DNA from: an uncultured Geobacteraceae bacterium
GTDB taxonomy: Bacteria; Desulfobacterota; Desulfuromonadia; Geobacterales; Pseudopelobacteraceae
NCBI GenBank assembly: GCA_903930585.1
Contig: CAIYZD010000311.1
Location: 1-34,907, forward strand
DNA length: 34,907 bases
Direction: 5' to 3'
The stretch's first letter is position 1. Each line of letters starts with the position of its first letter. A program made the translations under genes and the position numbers. A model generated the notes under the pieces. It made no database searches, was not told the DNA's origin, and saw nothing but the letters and a program-made list of their open reading frames with translations. Shown here piece by piece: positions 26,350 through 33,599 of the stretch.

Positions 26350-26682
26350 ATGGCAATACTTTCAATAGATACTATCTCCGAAGGCATGGTCCTGATGTCC
26401 GACGTTCGTGACCGGAGCGGACGCCTGCTTCTGGAATGCGGTACGGAAATTAACGCCAAACATCTTCGCATGTTTCGGACATGGGGGATTACCGAGGCCG
26501 ACATTGTGACCGTTGATGGTCATGCCGATGGCCCGGCTTCCGCCGCGGCTGATCCGGAACTTCTGAGGGATGCGGAAAACGCATTGCGTCCCTTGTTTTG
26601 CAACGCCAACCTGTCCTATCCTGCCATGGGTGAATTGTTCCGACTCTGCCTGCTCAGGAAGGTGCGCAATGAATCCCGCTAA
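26350..26682 (+). CDS. Small HDOD-associated protein
   Basis: A 110-residue protein. Its first 55 residues (SIDTISEGMVLMSDVRDRSG, LLLECGTEINAKHLRMFRTWGI, ADIVTVDG) match the short beta-rich module often found at the front of HD-GYP or HDOD proteins in Geobacter-like bacteria (from memory); the rest is helical. Here the module is encoded separately and overlaps the next gene, HDOD, by 14 bases. It probably works with HDOD or the kinase that follows. GTGAGG lies a few bases before ATG 26350. No catalytic motif is seen. Confidence 0.75.
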   Translation: MAILSIDTISEGMVLMSDVRDRSGRLLLECGTEINAKHLRMFRTWGITEADIVTVDGHADGPASAAADPELLRDAENALRPLFCNANLSYPAMGELFRLCLLRKVRNESR

Positions 26683-27532
26683 TCTCACGCTTGATTTTCT
26701 GGTCAACGATGCCGTGGTGTATTCGTTGCCGCTGCTCCATGACCGACTCAACCAGGCCATCAATCATCCGCGAAGTTCAATTACCGATATTATCAGGATC
26801 ATTTCCGAGGATGCCGGGCTTTCCTCACGTATTCTAAGGCTGGCAAACAGTCCGATGTTCGGATTTCATTCGGATATTGATTCCATCGGCAAGGCGGTCA
26901 CGATCATCGGGACCCGACAGTTGCACGACCTGGCTATGGCTGTCTCTGTCATGGGAGTCTTCAAAGATATTCCGGAGGGGGTGATCAGCATGACTTCCTT
27001 CTGGCAACACAGTATTACCTGTGGCATTATTGCCCGCATTCTGGCTACCTACCGGCGGGAATCCAATGTGGAACGATTCTTTGTTACGGGCATGTTGCAC
27101 GACATCGGGCAGTTGATTCTCTGTGTCAAGGTGCCGGGGCTGGTGCGGGAGATGATCGTCGCAAGCCGGGATTCGGGTATCGCATACTTTGCCGTCCAGC
27201 GTTCCGTATTGGGTTTTGATCATGGCGCCGTGGGGGGAGAATTGTTGAAACGGTGGAAGATTCCGGCGATCATCACTGAACCGGTGGGGTGTCACCATGC
27301 TCCCGGACGGGCAGAACTGTATCCGATGGAAACTTCGTTGATACATGTGGCTGACGTGATCGCCCATACCATGCAGGTCGGGTTTGTCGGAGAACCATTT
27401 GTTCCTCCCATGGATCAGCGTTCCTGGGAACGACTATCCATTCCGATCAGCCTACTGGCAACCATCATGGACCGGGCTGATGCCCAACTGGGCGAAGCCA
27501 TGGCAATACTTTCAGGAGATGCTCCTTCATGA
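26669..27532 (+). CDS. HDOD-domain signalling protein
   Basis: A 287-residue protein made mostly of an HDOD domain, a relative of HD hydrolases that has lost much of the metal site and works in signalling. The track begins at 26570, but ATG 26669 is right: AGGAAGG precedes it and the N-terminus then matches family starts. Seen: LPLLHDRLNQAINHPRSSITDI, ISEDAGLSSRILRLANSPMFGF, IGTRQLHDLAMAVSVM and a retained FVTGMLHDIGQLIL with an HD pair. Its last bases overlap the kinase start as ATGA, so the two are translationally coupled. In Geobacter-type genomes HDOD proteins often sit beside kinases and receivers, as here. Confidence 0.88.
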   Translation: MNPANLTLDFLVNDAVVYSLPLLHDRLNQAINHPRSSITDIIRIISEDAGLSSRILRLANSPMFGFHSDIDSIGKAVTIIGTRQLHDLAMAVSVMGVFKDIPEGVISMTSFWQHSITCGIIARILATYRRESNVERFFVTGMLHDIGQLILCVKVPGLVREMIVASRDSGIAYFAVQRSVLGFDHGAVGGELLKRWKIPAIITEPVGCHHAPGRAELYPMETSLIHVADVIAHTMQVGFVGEPFVPPMDQRSWERLSIPISLLATIMDRADAQLGEAMAILSGDAPS

Positions 27533-28920
27533 ATGACACGCCGGAAACCGTATATCTGGAACTTAAGAGACTACAGGAACGTAACCTCTATGTGGAGGAG
27601 CGTAATCTTCGTTACGTCAGCATCCTGGATATGCTGGCCTCCAGCAGCGAATTTCAGGAGGACCTGAACCGGGACAGGGACATTGACTCGATTTTCAACG
27701 CGACTCTGCAACAGGTCAAGCGGTTGCTGGCGTTCACCTATATGGGGTTCTACATGAACTCGGACGAAAGCAGTTTTGAACTACTGAAATGCGATCCTCC
27801 TTCATGCAGGCAGGAGCTTGAAGTTGAGGTTGAAAGCAGAATCATGGATGGCAGTTTTGCCTGGGCCCTCAACCAGAATCGTCCGGTATTGCACTCGGCC
27901 CGCACTGACGGACAGACCTTGATCCTTCACGTTATTACCACCCAATCCCGGATTCGCGGAATGTTTGTGGGGCTTCTTCCCGGCAGTCAGTTAACCGTCG
28001 ATGCTCCATCGCTGAACGCGCTTACGATAATTCTGGTCAATGCGGCGTATGCGCTTGAAAGCGCCACACTCTACACGATGCTTAATGATTCAATGCTTCA
28101 TCTGGAGCAAAAGGTGGAAGAGAGGGTCGAGGAACTGCAAAATGCGCGGCAGTTGGCCGAGGCCGCAAATCGGGCGAAGAGCGCTTTTTTGGCAAACATG
28201 AGCCATGAACTGCGAACTCCTCTGAACGCCACCATCGGGTTTACCGATGTTGTTCTGTCAAAAACGTTTGGCCCCCTGAACGAAGATCAGGAAGAATACC
28301 TCGGGTATGTTCTCCAAAGCAGTCGGCACCTTCTGGAACTGATAAACGACATACTTGACCTGTCCAAGGTTGAGGCAGACAAGATGGAGCTTAGTTTGAG
28401 CAAAGTAACTATTCGTCATCTGCTGGGAAACAGCCTTGTCATGGTCAAGGAGTTGGCCCATCGTCGCAAAGTACAGATCAGGGAGGAGTTTGCTGCCGAT
28501 GTTCCCGTCATTGTCATGGTCGATGAGCGGAAACTAAAGCAGATTATCTACAATCTCCTTTCCAACGCGATAAAGTTTACTCCTGCTGGTGGGAGCGTTA
28601 CGGTCACTGCCCGTTGTTGTCATGACTCTTTGGCATTTCCACCGGATGTGTATGAAAAATTGACAAAAATGGGAACCTGTGCCGCGCAGTACCTCTGCTT
28701 GACGATAACCGATACCGGAATTGGCTTGAAACAGGACGATTTAAATCGTATCTTTAATCCTTTTGAGCAAGCTGACAATACCGAAACCCGCGACTTTGAA
28801 GGGACCGGCCTGGGGCTGGCCCTGGTCAGAAAGCTGCTTGAACTGCATGGAGGAGCAATCTGGGCCGAGAGTGAAGGGGTGGGGAGCGGAAGCTCATTTC
28901 ATCTGGTGTTGCCGGCGTGA
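27529..28920 (+). CDS. Soluble histidine kinase with GAF-like sensor
   Basis: A 463-residue kinase without membrane helices. Residues 1-40 are coiled coil, about 45-185 a GAF-like sensor (ESSFELLKCDPPSCRQELEVE; LILHVITTQSRIRGMFVGLL), then a coiled coil (186-215). HisKA: LANMSHELRTPLNATIGF with phospho-accepting His226. HATPase: N box IIYNLLSNAIKFTP, G1 DTGIGL, F box IFNPFEQAD, G2 GTGLGLAL. The GAF region has Cys88 and Cys93, which might bind something or be chance. It overlaps HDOD by four bases. The lone receiver downstream is its likely partner, but the second receiver and the NtrC-type regulator are also candidates. Confidence 0.92.
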   Translation: MNDTPETVYLELKRLQERNLYVEERNLRYVSILDMLASSSEFQEDLNRDRDIDSIFNATLQQVKRLLAFTYMGFYMNSDESSFELLKCDPPSCRQELEVEVESRIMDGSFAWALNQNRPVLHSARTDGQTLILHVITTQSRIRGMFVGLLPGSQLTVDAPSLNALTIILVNAAYALESATLYTMLNDSMLHLEQKVEERVEELQNARQLAEAANRAKSAFLANMSHELRTPLNATIGFTDVVLSKTFGPLNEDQEEYLGYVLQSSRHLLELINDILDLSKVEADKMELSLSKVTIRHLLGNSLVMVKELAHRRKVQIREEFAADVPVIVMVDERKLKQIIYNLLSNAIKFTPAGGSVTVTARCCHDSLAFPPDVYEKLTKMGTCAAQYLCLTITDTGIGLKQDDLNRIFNPFEQADNTETRDFEGTGLGLALVRKLLELHGGAIWAESEGVGSGSSFHLVLPA

Positions 28921-28929
28921 TGTTTGGAA

Positions 28930-28956
28930 GGATGAGGGATGAGGGATGAGGGATGG
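28930..28956 (+). repeat. Three tandem GGATGAG repeats before a receiver start
   Basis: GGATGAG is repeated three times (28930-28950) and followed by GGATGGAG, whose ATG (28953) is the start of the next gene. Each repeat offers an SD-like GGATGAGG and an ATG. I read the frames of the extra ATGs: 28932 meets TGA after five codons, 28939 meets TGA at 28972, and 28946 meets TAA after five codons. Translation may therefore depend on repeat number. Confidence 0.85.
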
Positions 28957-29345
28957 AGAATAATAACAATCTGAAAAATATTCTGCTCTGTGATGACAAC
29001 GTGCTGAACCGCAAGTTGATCGCCGCCATGATTACGGGGTTGCCCTATAGTTTCATGGAAGCGGCAAATGGGCGGGAATCACTGGCTCGGGTCCTGTCAG
29101 ACCATGATTCTATCGATCTGGTGCTCCTTGATATCGGAATGAAGGATTTCAGCGGTATTGAAGTCTGCCGGGCCATACGCAGGAGCGAGCAGGACCGGAA
29201 ACGCCCCCTGCCGATTATTGCCTATACGGCCCATGCCATGGTAAATGATCGTGCCAAGTACTTTGCTGTCGGTTTCAATGATATCCTGACCAAGCCAACC
29301 ATGCGAGAGGACCTCTTTGAGATATTGCGTAAATATGTGTCCTGA
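28953..29345 (+). CDS. Lone response regulator receiver
   Basis: A 130-residue single receiver domain. Acidic pair Asp14-Asp15 (LCDDNVLNR), phospho-acceptor Asp60 (LVLLDIGMKDFSG), switch Thr in IIAYTAHAM, and Lys in ILTKPTMRED. The start overlaps the last unit of the GGATGAG repeats, an unusual initiation region. It has no output domain, so it acts by protein contact or as a phosphate carrier, probably for the kinase just upstream. Confidence 0.9.
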   Translation: MENNNNLKNILLCDDNVLNRKLIAAMITGLPYSFMEAANGRESLARVLSDHDSIDLVLLDIGMKDFSGIEVCRAIRRSEQDRKRPLPIIAYTAHAMVNDRAKYFAVGFNDILTKPTMREDLFEILRKYVS

Positions 29346-29414
29346 AGGGTGCCGTAGCGGAAGCAATGTGTTTATGTCATCCGTCGATATAGAACGATCC
29401 AAGGAGTGATCAAC

Positions 29415-29801
29415 ATGAAAACGCTGATTGTCGAAGACGACTTCCTGAGCCGCAAGCTGATGCTTGCCTATCTTACTCCGCTGGGTGAATGCGATGTTGC
29501 CGCCAATGGTCTGGAAGCTCTTGAGGCCTTTGTGCTGGCCTGTGATATGGGGAAATACTACGATCTTGTTACGCTTGATATTATGATGCCCGAGATGAGC
29601 GGGCAGGAGGTTCTCAAGCGGATCCGGAGTATTGAAGAAGAACGGGGCCTTGATGCCGCCCGTGTCGTCATGACGACTGCGCTGCAAGACTCCGTTAATG
29701 TAATGACTGCGTTCAAAAGCCAGTGTGATGGGTATCTGATCAAGCCGATCGAGTCCGAAAAATTACGGGAGCTGTTGCGTACGCTAAACCTGATTGGCTG
29801 A
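29415..29801 (+). CDS. CheY-like lone receiver
   Basis: A 128-residue receiver. AAGGAG (29401-29406) lies eight bases before ATG 29415, so this replaces the track's GTG 29406. Key residues: acidic pair in IVEDDFLSRK, phospho-acceptor Asp55 (VTLDIMMPEMSG), Thr in VMTTALQD and Lys in YLIKPIESEKL. There is no output domain. It is not close in sequence to the other lone receiver, so the two are not a recent duplication. Confidence 0.9.
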   Translation: MKTLIVEDDFLSRKLMLAYLTPLGECDVAANGLEALEAFVLACDMGKYYDLVTLDIMMPEMSGQEVLKRIRSIEEERGLDAARVVMTTALQDSVNVMTAFKSQCDGYLIKPIESEKLRELLRTLNLIG

Positions 29802-29862
29802 AATTACGTAGTGAATGTCCGTTTCGGGCACTATTCTGACACAAACGTGACACGGTACGCTT

Positions 29863-31236
29863 ATGAATACTTCAACGGCCACCATACTTGCAATCGACGA
29901 TGATGATATTTCGTTACGCGTTCTTGCCAGATGTCTGAAAGGGTTTGGTTATGACGTGGTTACCGCTTCCGGTGGATTGCAGGCTCTGGAGCTTCTCAAG
30001 CTGCGTGAATTCGACCTGCTGATTTCCGACCTGCGCATGCCGGTTATGGACGGCATAATGTTGATGAAAGAGATTCGTAAGCGGGACATACCTACTCCCT
30101 TTATCGTGGCGACCGCCTGCGGCAGCATTGAAAGTTCGGTTGCCGCCATGCGCAGCGGGGCCTTCGACTACATAGAAAAACCGTACAATCAGGACGATCT
30201 GCAGCTGACGGTGCAGCGTGCGCTTGATTATCATCGGGCCATGACTGAAAATCGTCAGATCAAGGCATACCTGCAGGAACGTTTTACCTTTCAGAACATC
30301 ATAACAGTCAATTCCGCAATGAAAGAAATGCTCAAAATGGCGGCCAAGGTGGCGTCGTACCCGCACACAACCGTTGCTATTTACGGTGAAAGCGGCACCG
30401 GTAAGGAGGTGCTCTCTCAGGCCATCCATTTTGCCAGTACCGGAATGCCGACCGGGTTTGTGGCGGTTAACTGCGCCGCCATTCCGGAACACCTCATGGA
30501 GAGCGAGCTGTTTGGTCATGTTAAAGGCGCTTTCACCGGCGCTGACAGGGATCGTGACGGGAAATTCAGCCAAGCCAGAAACGGTACGCTGCTTCTTGAC
30601 GAGATTGGCGATATGCCGCTTTCCCTGCAGGCCAAGCTTCTGCGCGTCCTGCAGGAGCGCACGTTTGAAAAGATCGGCGGAAGCGCCAGTATCCCACTGA
30701 CCTGCCGGGTCATTGTGGCAACAAACGCCAACCTGCTTCAGCGGGTGGAGGCCGGTTCCTTTCGTGAAGACCTGTACCACCGTATTAACGTGTTTCCTTT
30801 GCTGATTCCTCCGTTACGCGACAGGAAGGATGACATCTGGCAGATATGTGAACACGTTCTGGCCGGACTTCAGCAGCATTTGGGAAAGCCGTTGCCCGGC
30901 ATTTCCCAAAAAGCGATGGATCTGCTTCTTGGCTACGATTGGCCGGGAAATGTGCGCGAACTGCGTAACTGTCTTGAAAGAGCGGCAATTCTCACGTCCG
31001 GCGATCTGATCCGCCCCGAGCATCTCGGTTTGCTCCAGGAAGAGCATCTGTCAGGCAATCCACAGGACACGGATCGGCTGTATACGACCTACAATCTTAA
31101 AATTCCAACGCAGTCGTTGTCGCTTGCATCCCTGACCAGTCAGATTCTCGCTCAGACACTTGAACAATGCCGGGGCAATAAATCAAAGGCAGCCCATCTG
31201 CTGAAAATCGACCGTAAAATGTTCTACCGTGACTGA
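29863..31236 (+). CDS. NtrC-type sigma-54 response regulator
   Basis: A 457-residue enhancer-binding regulator. Receiver (about 5-120): acidic residues IDDDD, phospho-acceptor Asp56 (LISDLRMPVMDG), Lys in YIEKPYNQDD. AAA+ (about 145-380): Walker A GESGTGKE, GAFTGA (222-227) for sigma-54 contact, Walker B LLLDEIGD, arginine finger region REDLYHRINVFPL. Fis-type HTH: TLEQCRGNKSKAAHLLKIDRKMFYRD, stopping right after the recognition helix, a few residues shorter than usual. RBS before ATG 29863 is weak. A good -24/-12 promoter starts 100 bases after its stop, making the next unit its probable target. One of the upstream kinases may phosphorylate it. Confidence 0.92.
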   Translation: MNTSTATILAIDDDDISLRVLARCLKGFGYDVVTASGGLQALELLKLREFDLLISDLRMPVMDGIMLMKEIRKRDIPTPFIVATACGSIESSVAAMRSGAFDYIEKPYNQDDLQLTVQRALDYHRAMTENRQIKAYLQERFTFQNIITVNSAMKEMLKMAAKVASYPHTTVAIYGESGTGKEVLSQAIHFASTGMPTGFVAVNCAAIPEHLMESELFGHVKGAFTGADRDRDGKFSQARNGTLLLDEIGDMPLSLQAKLLRVLQERTFEKIGGSASIPLTCRVIVATNANLLQRVEAGSFREDLYHRINVFPLLIPPLRDRKDDIWQICEHVLAGLQQHLGKPLPGISQKAMDLLLGYDWPGNVRELRNCLERAAILTSGDLIRPEHLGLLQEEHLSGNPQDTDRLYTTYNLKIPTQSLSLASLTSQILAQTLEQCRGNKSKAAHLLKIDRKMFYRD

Positions 31237-31245
31237 AGGTGTCAG

Positions 31246-31284
31246 TTGTACCTATTCCCCTCATACTGTACTATTTTGGTACGG
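31246..31284 (+). promoter_or_regulatory. Possible enhancer site for the NtrC-type regulator
   Basis: Symmetric GTAC-rich motifs, TTGTACC near 31246 and GTACTATTTTGGTACGG near 31270, lie 60-95 bases before the -24/-12 promoter, the usual distance for an upstream activating sequence. The role is inferred from position and symmetry only. Confidence 0.3.
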
Positions 31285-31336
31285 TTGTCGTGTGCTTGCA
31301 GAGTGTAACTATCCGTTATTTCTGTAATACAACTCT

Positions 31337-31352
31337 TGGCACTTAATGTGCT
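31337..31352 (+). promoter_or_regulatory. Sigma-54 (-24/-12) promoter
   Basis: TGGCAC (31337-31342), five bases, GTGCT (31348-31352). The GG and GC pairs are 12 bases apart as required, and the -24 element is perfect with an extra T in front. The -12 box differs from TTGCT at one base. The start site would be near 31363, 45 bases before the Os1348-like gene. It lies directly after a gene for a sigma-54 activator. Confidence 0.78.
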
Positions 31353-31407
31353 TGGGTATTGCTGAAATCGTTGTTATGTCCCCCAAAAGTACACTATGGA
31401 GAGTTCT

Positions 31408-31614
31408 ATGAGCCAGGAAGCGGTGGAGCGTTTATTGGGCAGGTTGTTGACTGATGACTCATTGCGTAAACGGGCTGAAGAGTCCATCGAAGATGTGTGC
31501 AGAGAGATTGGTTACAACCTGAATGCAGGCGAATTGAGCGCTATCAGCCGGGACGATATAATCCGGCTTGGCACGGTGTCATGCCGGATGGACAGGAACA
31601 TCAAGCGATTTTAG
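31408..31614 (+). CDS. Os1348/NHLP-clan leader-like small protein
   Basis: A 68-residue acidic/basic small protein. Its pattern SQEAVERLLGRLLTDDSLRK, then EIGYNLNAGELSAI, then a tail RMDRNIKRF, matches what I remember of the Os1348 family of the NHLP (nitrile-hydratase leader-peptide-like) clan, whose members resemble the leader part of peptide natural-product precursors; many have no known modified core. ATG 31408 is chosen over 31396: GGAGAG lies four bases upstream, a short spacing, while nothing usable precedes 31396. One cysteine (SCR) lies near the C-terminus. It is the first gene behind the sigma-54 promoter. No RiPP-modifying enzyme is seen in the window. It may instead be a regulator or adaptor. 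Confidence 0.72.
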   Translation: MSQEAVERLLGRLLTDDSLRKRAEESIEDVCREIGYNLNAGELSAISRDDIIRLGTVSCRMDRNIKRF

Positions 31615-31628
31615 GGAGCAGAGGGAAT

Positions 31629-31709
31629 ATGCAAAAGAATGTAGCAGTGAGTGAAACAGTCGGTTTGTCCGGATGTTGCCGATCCGTTTGGCGTAGAAGC
31701 CAGCCATGA
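31629..31709 (+). CDS. 26-residue ORF coupled to the phosphatase gene
   Basis: Too short for the ORF track as drawn. ATG 31629 follows GGGAG (31614-31618) and GAGGGA (31621-31626); the product reads MQKNVAVSETVGLSGCCRSVWRRSQP. Its TGA (31707-31709) overlaps the ATG of the receiver-phosphatase gene (ATGA at 31706), whose own SD is very weak. This arrangement suggests the ORF is translated and hands ribosomes to the next gene. The Cys pair and basic end could be a peptide product or of no importance. Evidence is position and spacing only. Confidence 0.4.
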   Translation: MQKNVAVSETVGLSGCCRSVWRRSQP

Positions 31710-32827
31710 GCGAATCAGAATCGACAATACTGATTGTTGACGACAGTCAGCTCAATGTAACCCTGCTTGATGCGATACTTCGTCCGGCCGGATACCGTAC
31801 TCTCAAGGCGCTCTCAGGTCAGGAAGGGAGGCGTCTGGCGCAGCAGCACCAGCCCGCCATGATACTGCTCGACATCACGATGCCGGGGGAAGACGGTTTC
31901 ACGACATGCAGGATTCTCAAGTCGGATCCGCGCACTGCCGACATCCCGGTGATCTTTATTTCCGCCCTTACCGGAGCCGAAAGCAAGGTTTCCGGTTTTT
32001 CCACCGGCGCAGTGGATTACATCACCAAACCCTTCGAAAGAACCGAGGTATTGGCACGGGTCGCGTTGCATCTCCAGATGAGGGAGCGGTTTGTCGCAGC
32101 AGTTCAAAAACAGCACCAGATCCTCGACAAGTTGAAGCGTGCGCAACATGGGATGCTGGTCAAACCGGAGGATATGCCTGAAGCAACATTTGCCGTATGC
32201 TATCGCGCCGTGCATTCGGTCGGGGGTGATTTCTACGACGTCTGTACCACGAAAGACGACTGCTATGCCTATTTTGTGGCCGACGTCAGCGGGCACGACC
32301 TGGAAACGTCGTTTAATACGTCGGCCATAAAGGCTCTCTTTCAGCAAAGTGCCGGGGTAGACAGTTTGCCGGAAGAGGTCTTGCGGGCTATCAACCGCGG
32401 GGTAATTCCTCTGTTTTATTGCAGTGGCATGCATATGACCGCCTGTCTGGTACACCTTGACCGCCGCCTGGCCACGGTGACTCTGGTCAATGCCGGACAT
32501 CTTCCGGTCATCCATCTGTCTGTTGACGGCACAGTGGAACTGATTGAAGCGGAGGGGGATATTCTGGGGGTCTTCGATGAACTGGTGCTTCACCCGATAA
32601 CAAAAAATGTACGGCGGGGAGACCGGCTCTTCATCTACACAGACGGTCTCGTGGAGTTGCACGGAGAGAGTTTGAACCGCAAAGATGGGATCGACACGCT
32701 TTCGTCGCTTTGCCACGAAACAGCCGCACTGCCGTTGCGCGAGGCAATTACGGCGATCTGCTCCCGTATCTGCGACGCCGGTTCTATGCCGGCAGATGAC
32801 ATCATCTTGTTGGGTGTGGAGGTTTAG
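31706..32827 (+). CDS. Receiver-PP2C (RsbU-like) serine phosphatase
   Basis: A 373-residue regulator. Receiver (about 7-125): IVDDSQ, phospho-acceptor Asp56 (LLDITMPGEDG), Lys in YITKPFERTE. A short coiled coil (126-155) leads to a PP2C/SpoIIE domain (about 160-373) with metal motifs GGDFYD (173-178), ADVSGHD (192-198), VNAGHLP and IYTDGLVEL, ending in DDIILL. Such proteins dephosphorylate STAS anti-anti-sigma proteins when the receiver is phosphorylated. The likely substrate is the STAS domain encoded by the next gene, one base after the stop. Start is ATGA-coupled to the tiny ORF. Confidence 0.93.
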   Translation: MSESESTILIVDDSQLNVTLLDAILRPAGYRTLKALSGQEGRRLAQQHQPAMILLDITMPGEDGFTTCRILKSDPRTADIPVIFISALTGAESKVSGFSTGAVDYITKPFERTEVLARVALHLQMRERFVAAVQKQHQILDKLKRAQHGMLVKPEDMPEATFAVCYRAVHSVGGDFYDVCTTKDDCYAYFVADVSGHDLETSFNTSAIKALFQQSAGVDSLPEEVLRAINRGVIPLFYCSGMHMTACLVHLDRRLATVTLVNAGHLPVIHLSVDGTVELIEAEGDILGVFDELVLHPITKNVRRGDRLFIYTDGLVELHGESLNRKDGIDTLSSLCHETAALPLREAITAICSRICDAGSMPADDIILLGVEV

Positions 32828-33586
32828 ATGCCTGACATACAACGAGACCCGGCGCGGCTCCGAGCGACATTTTCTTCGGATCTTACCAATGTGGACAGTG
32901 TATGCACTGCCGTGCAGCAACTACTTGCGGAGCATGGGCATCCGTCACATTTTCCGTCAAAACTGGTGCTCCGCGAATTGCTCAACAACGCCGTACGTCA
33001 CGGCAACAGGGGAAACCACGATAAGACGGTTGAATGCACGGTACGGATTACCACTGATTCCATCCTGATCGACGTGACGGATGAAGGGGAAGGATTTGCC
33101 TGGCGGGAACGGTTTCCGCCCCCTGATGACGAAACTTCAATTTTGGATGATGAGGGGCAATTGCCCACATCCAGTTACGGCATGAAAATACTGGTCCATT
33201 ATACCAGTAACGTAGAGTTTAACGATAAGGGCAACAGAGTTGCCGTTTGCATAGATAGATACCCAAAAGGAGGCGCTGCAATGTTCTCAGTTCAGAAAGA
33301 GGGTCAGCAGGCTGTACTCAGGCCCGCCGTCAACATAGTCGCCAGTGAAATTGACGTATTGCGTACAGAATTCAAGCAACTGCTGGCGGAAGGGGTGATG
33401 GAATTGATCATTGACCTGTCCGATGTGCAGATGATCGACTCCATGGGACTTGGAGTGCTCATTTCAGCCCACAACTCGCTGAAAAAAGCCGGAGGGACGC
33501 TATCCGTCATCAACGCATCCAAGGAGCTGTACAACCTCTTCCGCAGCATGCGTCTTACCCAACACTTTTCTGTAACTTCCGCCTGA
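32828..33586 (+). CDS. RsbW-like kinase fused to RsbV-like STAS domain
   Basis: A 252-residue two-domain protein. Residues about 15-148 are an HATPase_c_2 (RsbW/SpoIIAB-type serine kinase) domain: N box LRELLNNAVRHGN (48-60), G1 DVTDEGEGF, and SSYGMKIL. Residues about 152-252 are a full STAS domain with the phosphorylation-type serine in QMIDSMGLGVLISAH. In the classic system kinase, STAS protein and phosphatase are separate and form a partner switch on a sigma factor or other target. Here kinase and its substrate are in one ORF, joined by PKGGAA, which is the translation of a Shine-Dalgarno sequence. No partner sigma factor is in the window. The start directly follows the phosphatase stop. 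Confidence 0.9.
   Translation: MPDIQRDPARLRATFSSDLTNVDSVCTAVQQLLAEHGHPSHFPSKLVLRELLNNAVRHGNRGNHDKTVECTVRITTDSILIDVTDEGEGFAWRERFPPPDDETSILDDEGQLPTSSYGMKILVHYTSNVEFNDKGNRVAVCIDRYPKGGAAMFSVQKEGQQAVLRPAVNIVASEIDVLRTEFKQLLAEGVMELIIDLSDVQMIDSMGLGVLISAHNSLKKAGGTLSVINASKELYNLFRSMRLTQHFSVTSA
33265..33283 (+). promoter_or_regulatory. Internal ribosome binding site and start for STAS
   Basis: AAAAGGAGG (33265-33273) lies seven bases before an in-frame ATG (33281) at the exact first residue of the STAS domain. Translation from it would give a free 101-residue RsbV-like protein (33281-33586) as well as the fusion. It is the best SD-ATG pair in this operon. Confidence 0.7.
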
Positions 33587-33599
33587 CAAGGGGTAAAAA

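Noticed and set aside
31814-32920. 368-residue minus-strand ORF
   Set aside because: It lies opposite the receiver-PP2C gene, which has all expected motifs; the minus frame shows no recognisable domain.
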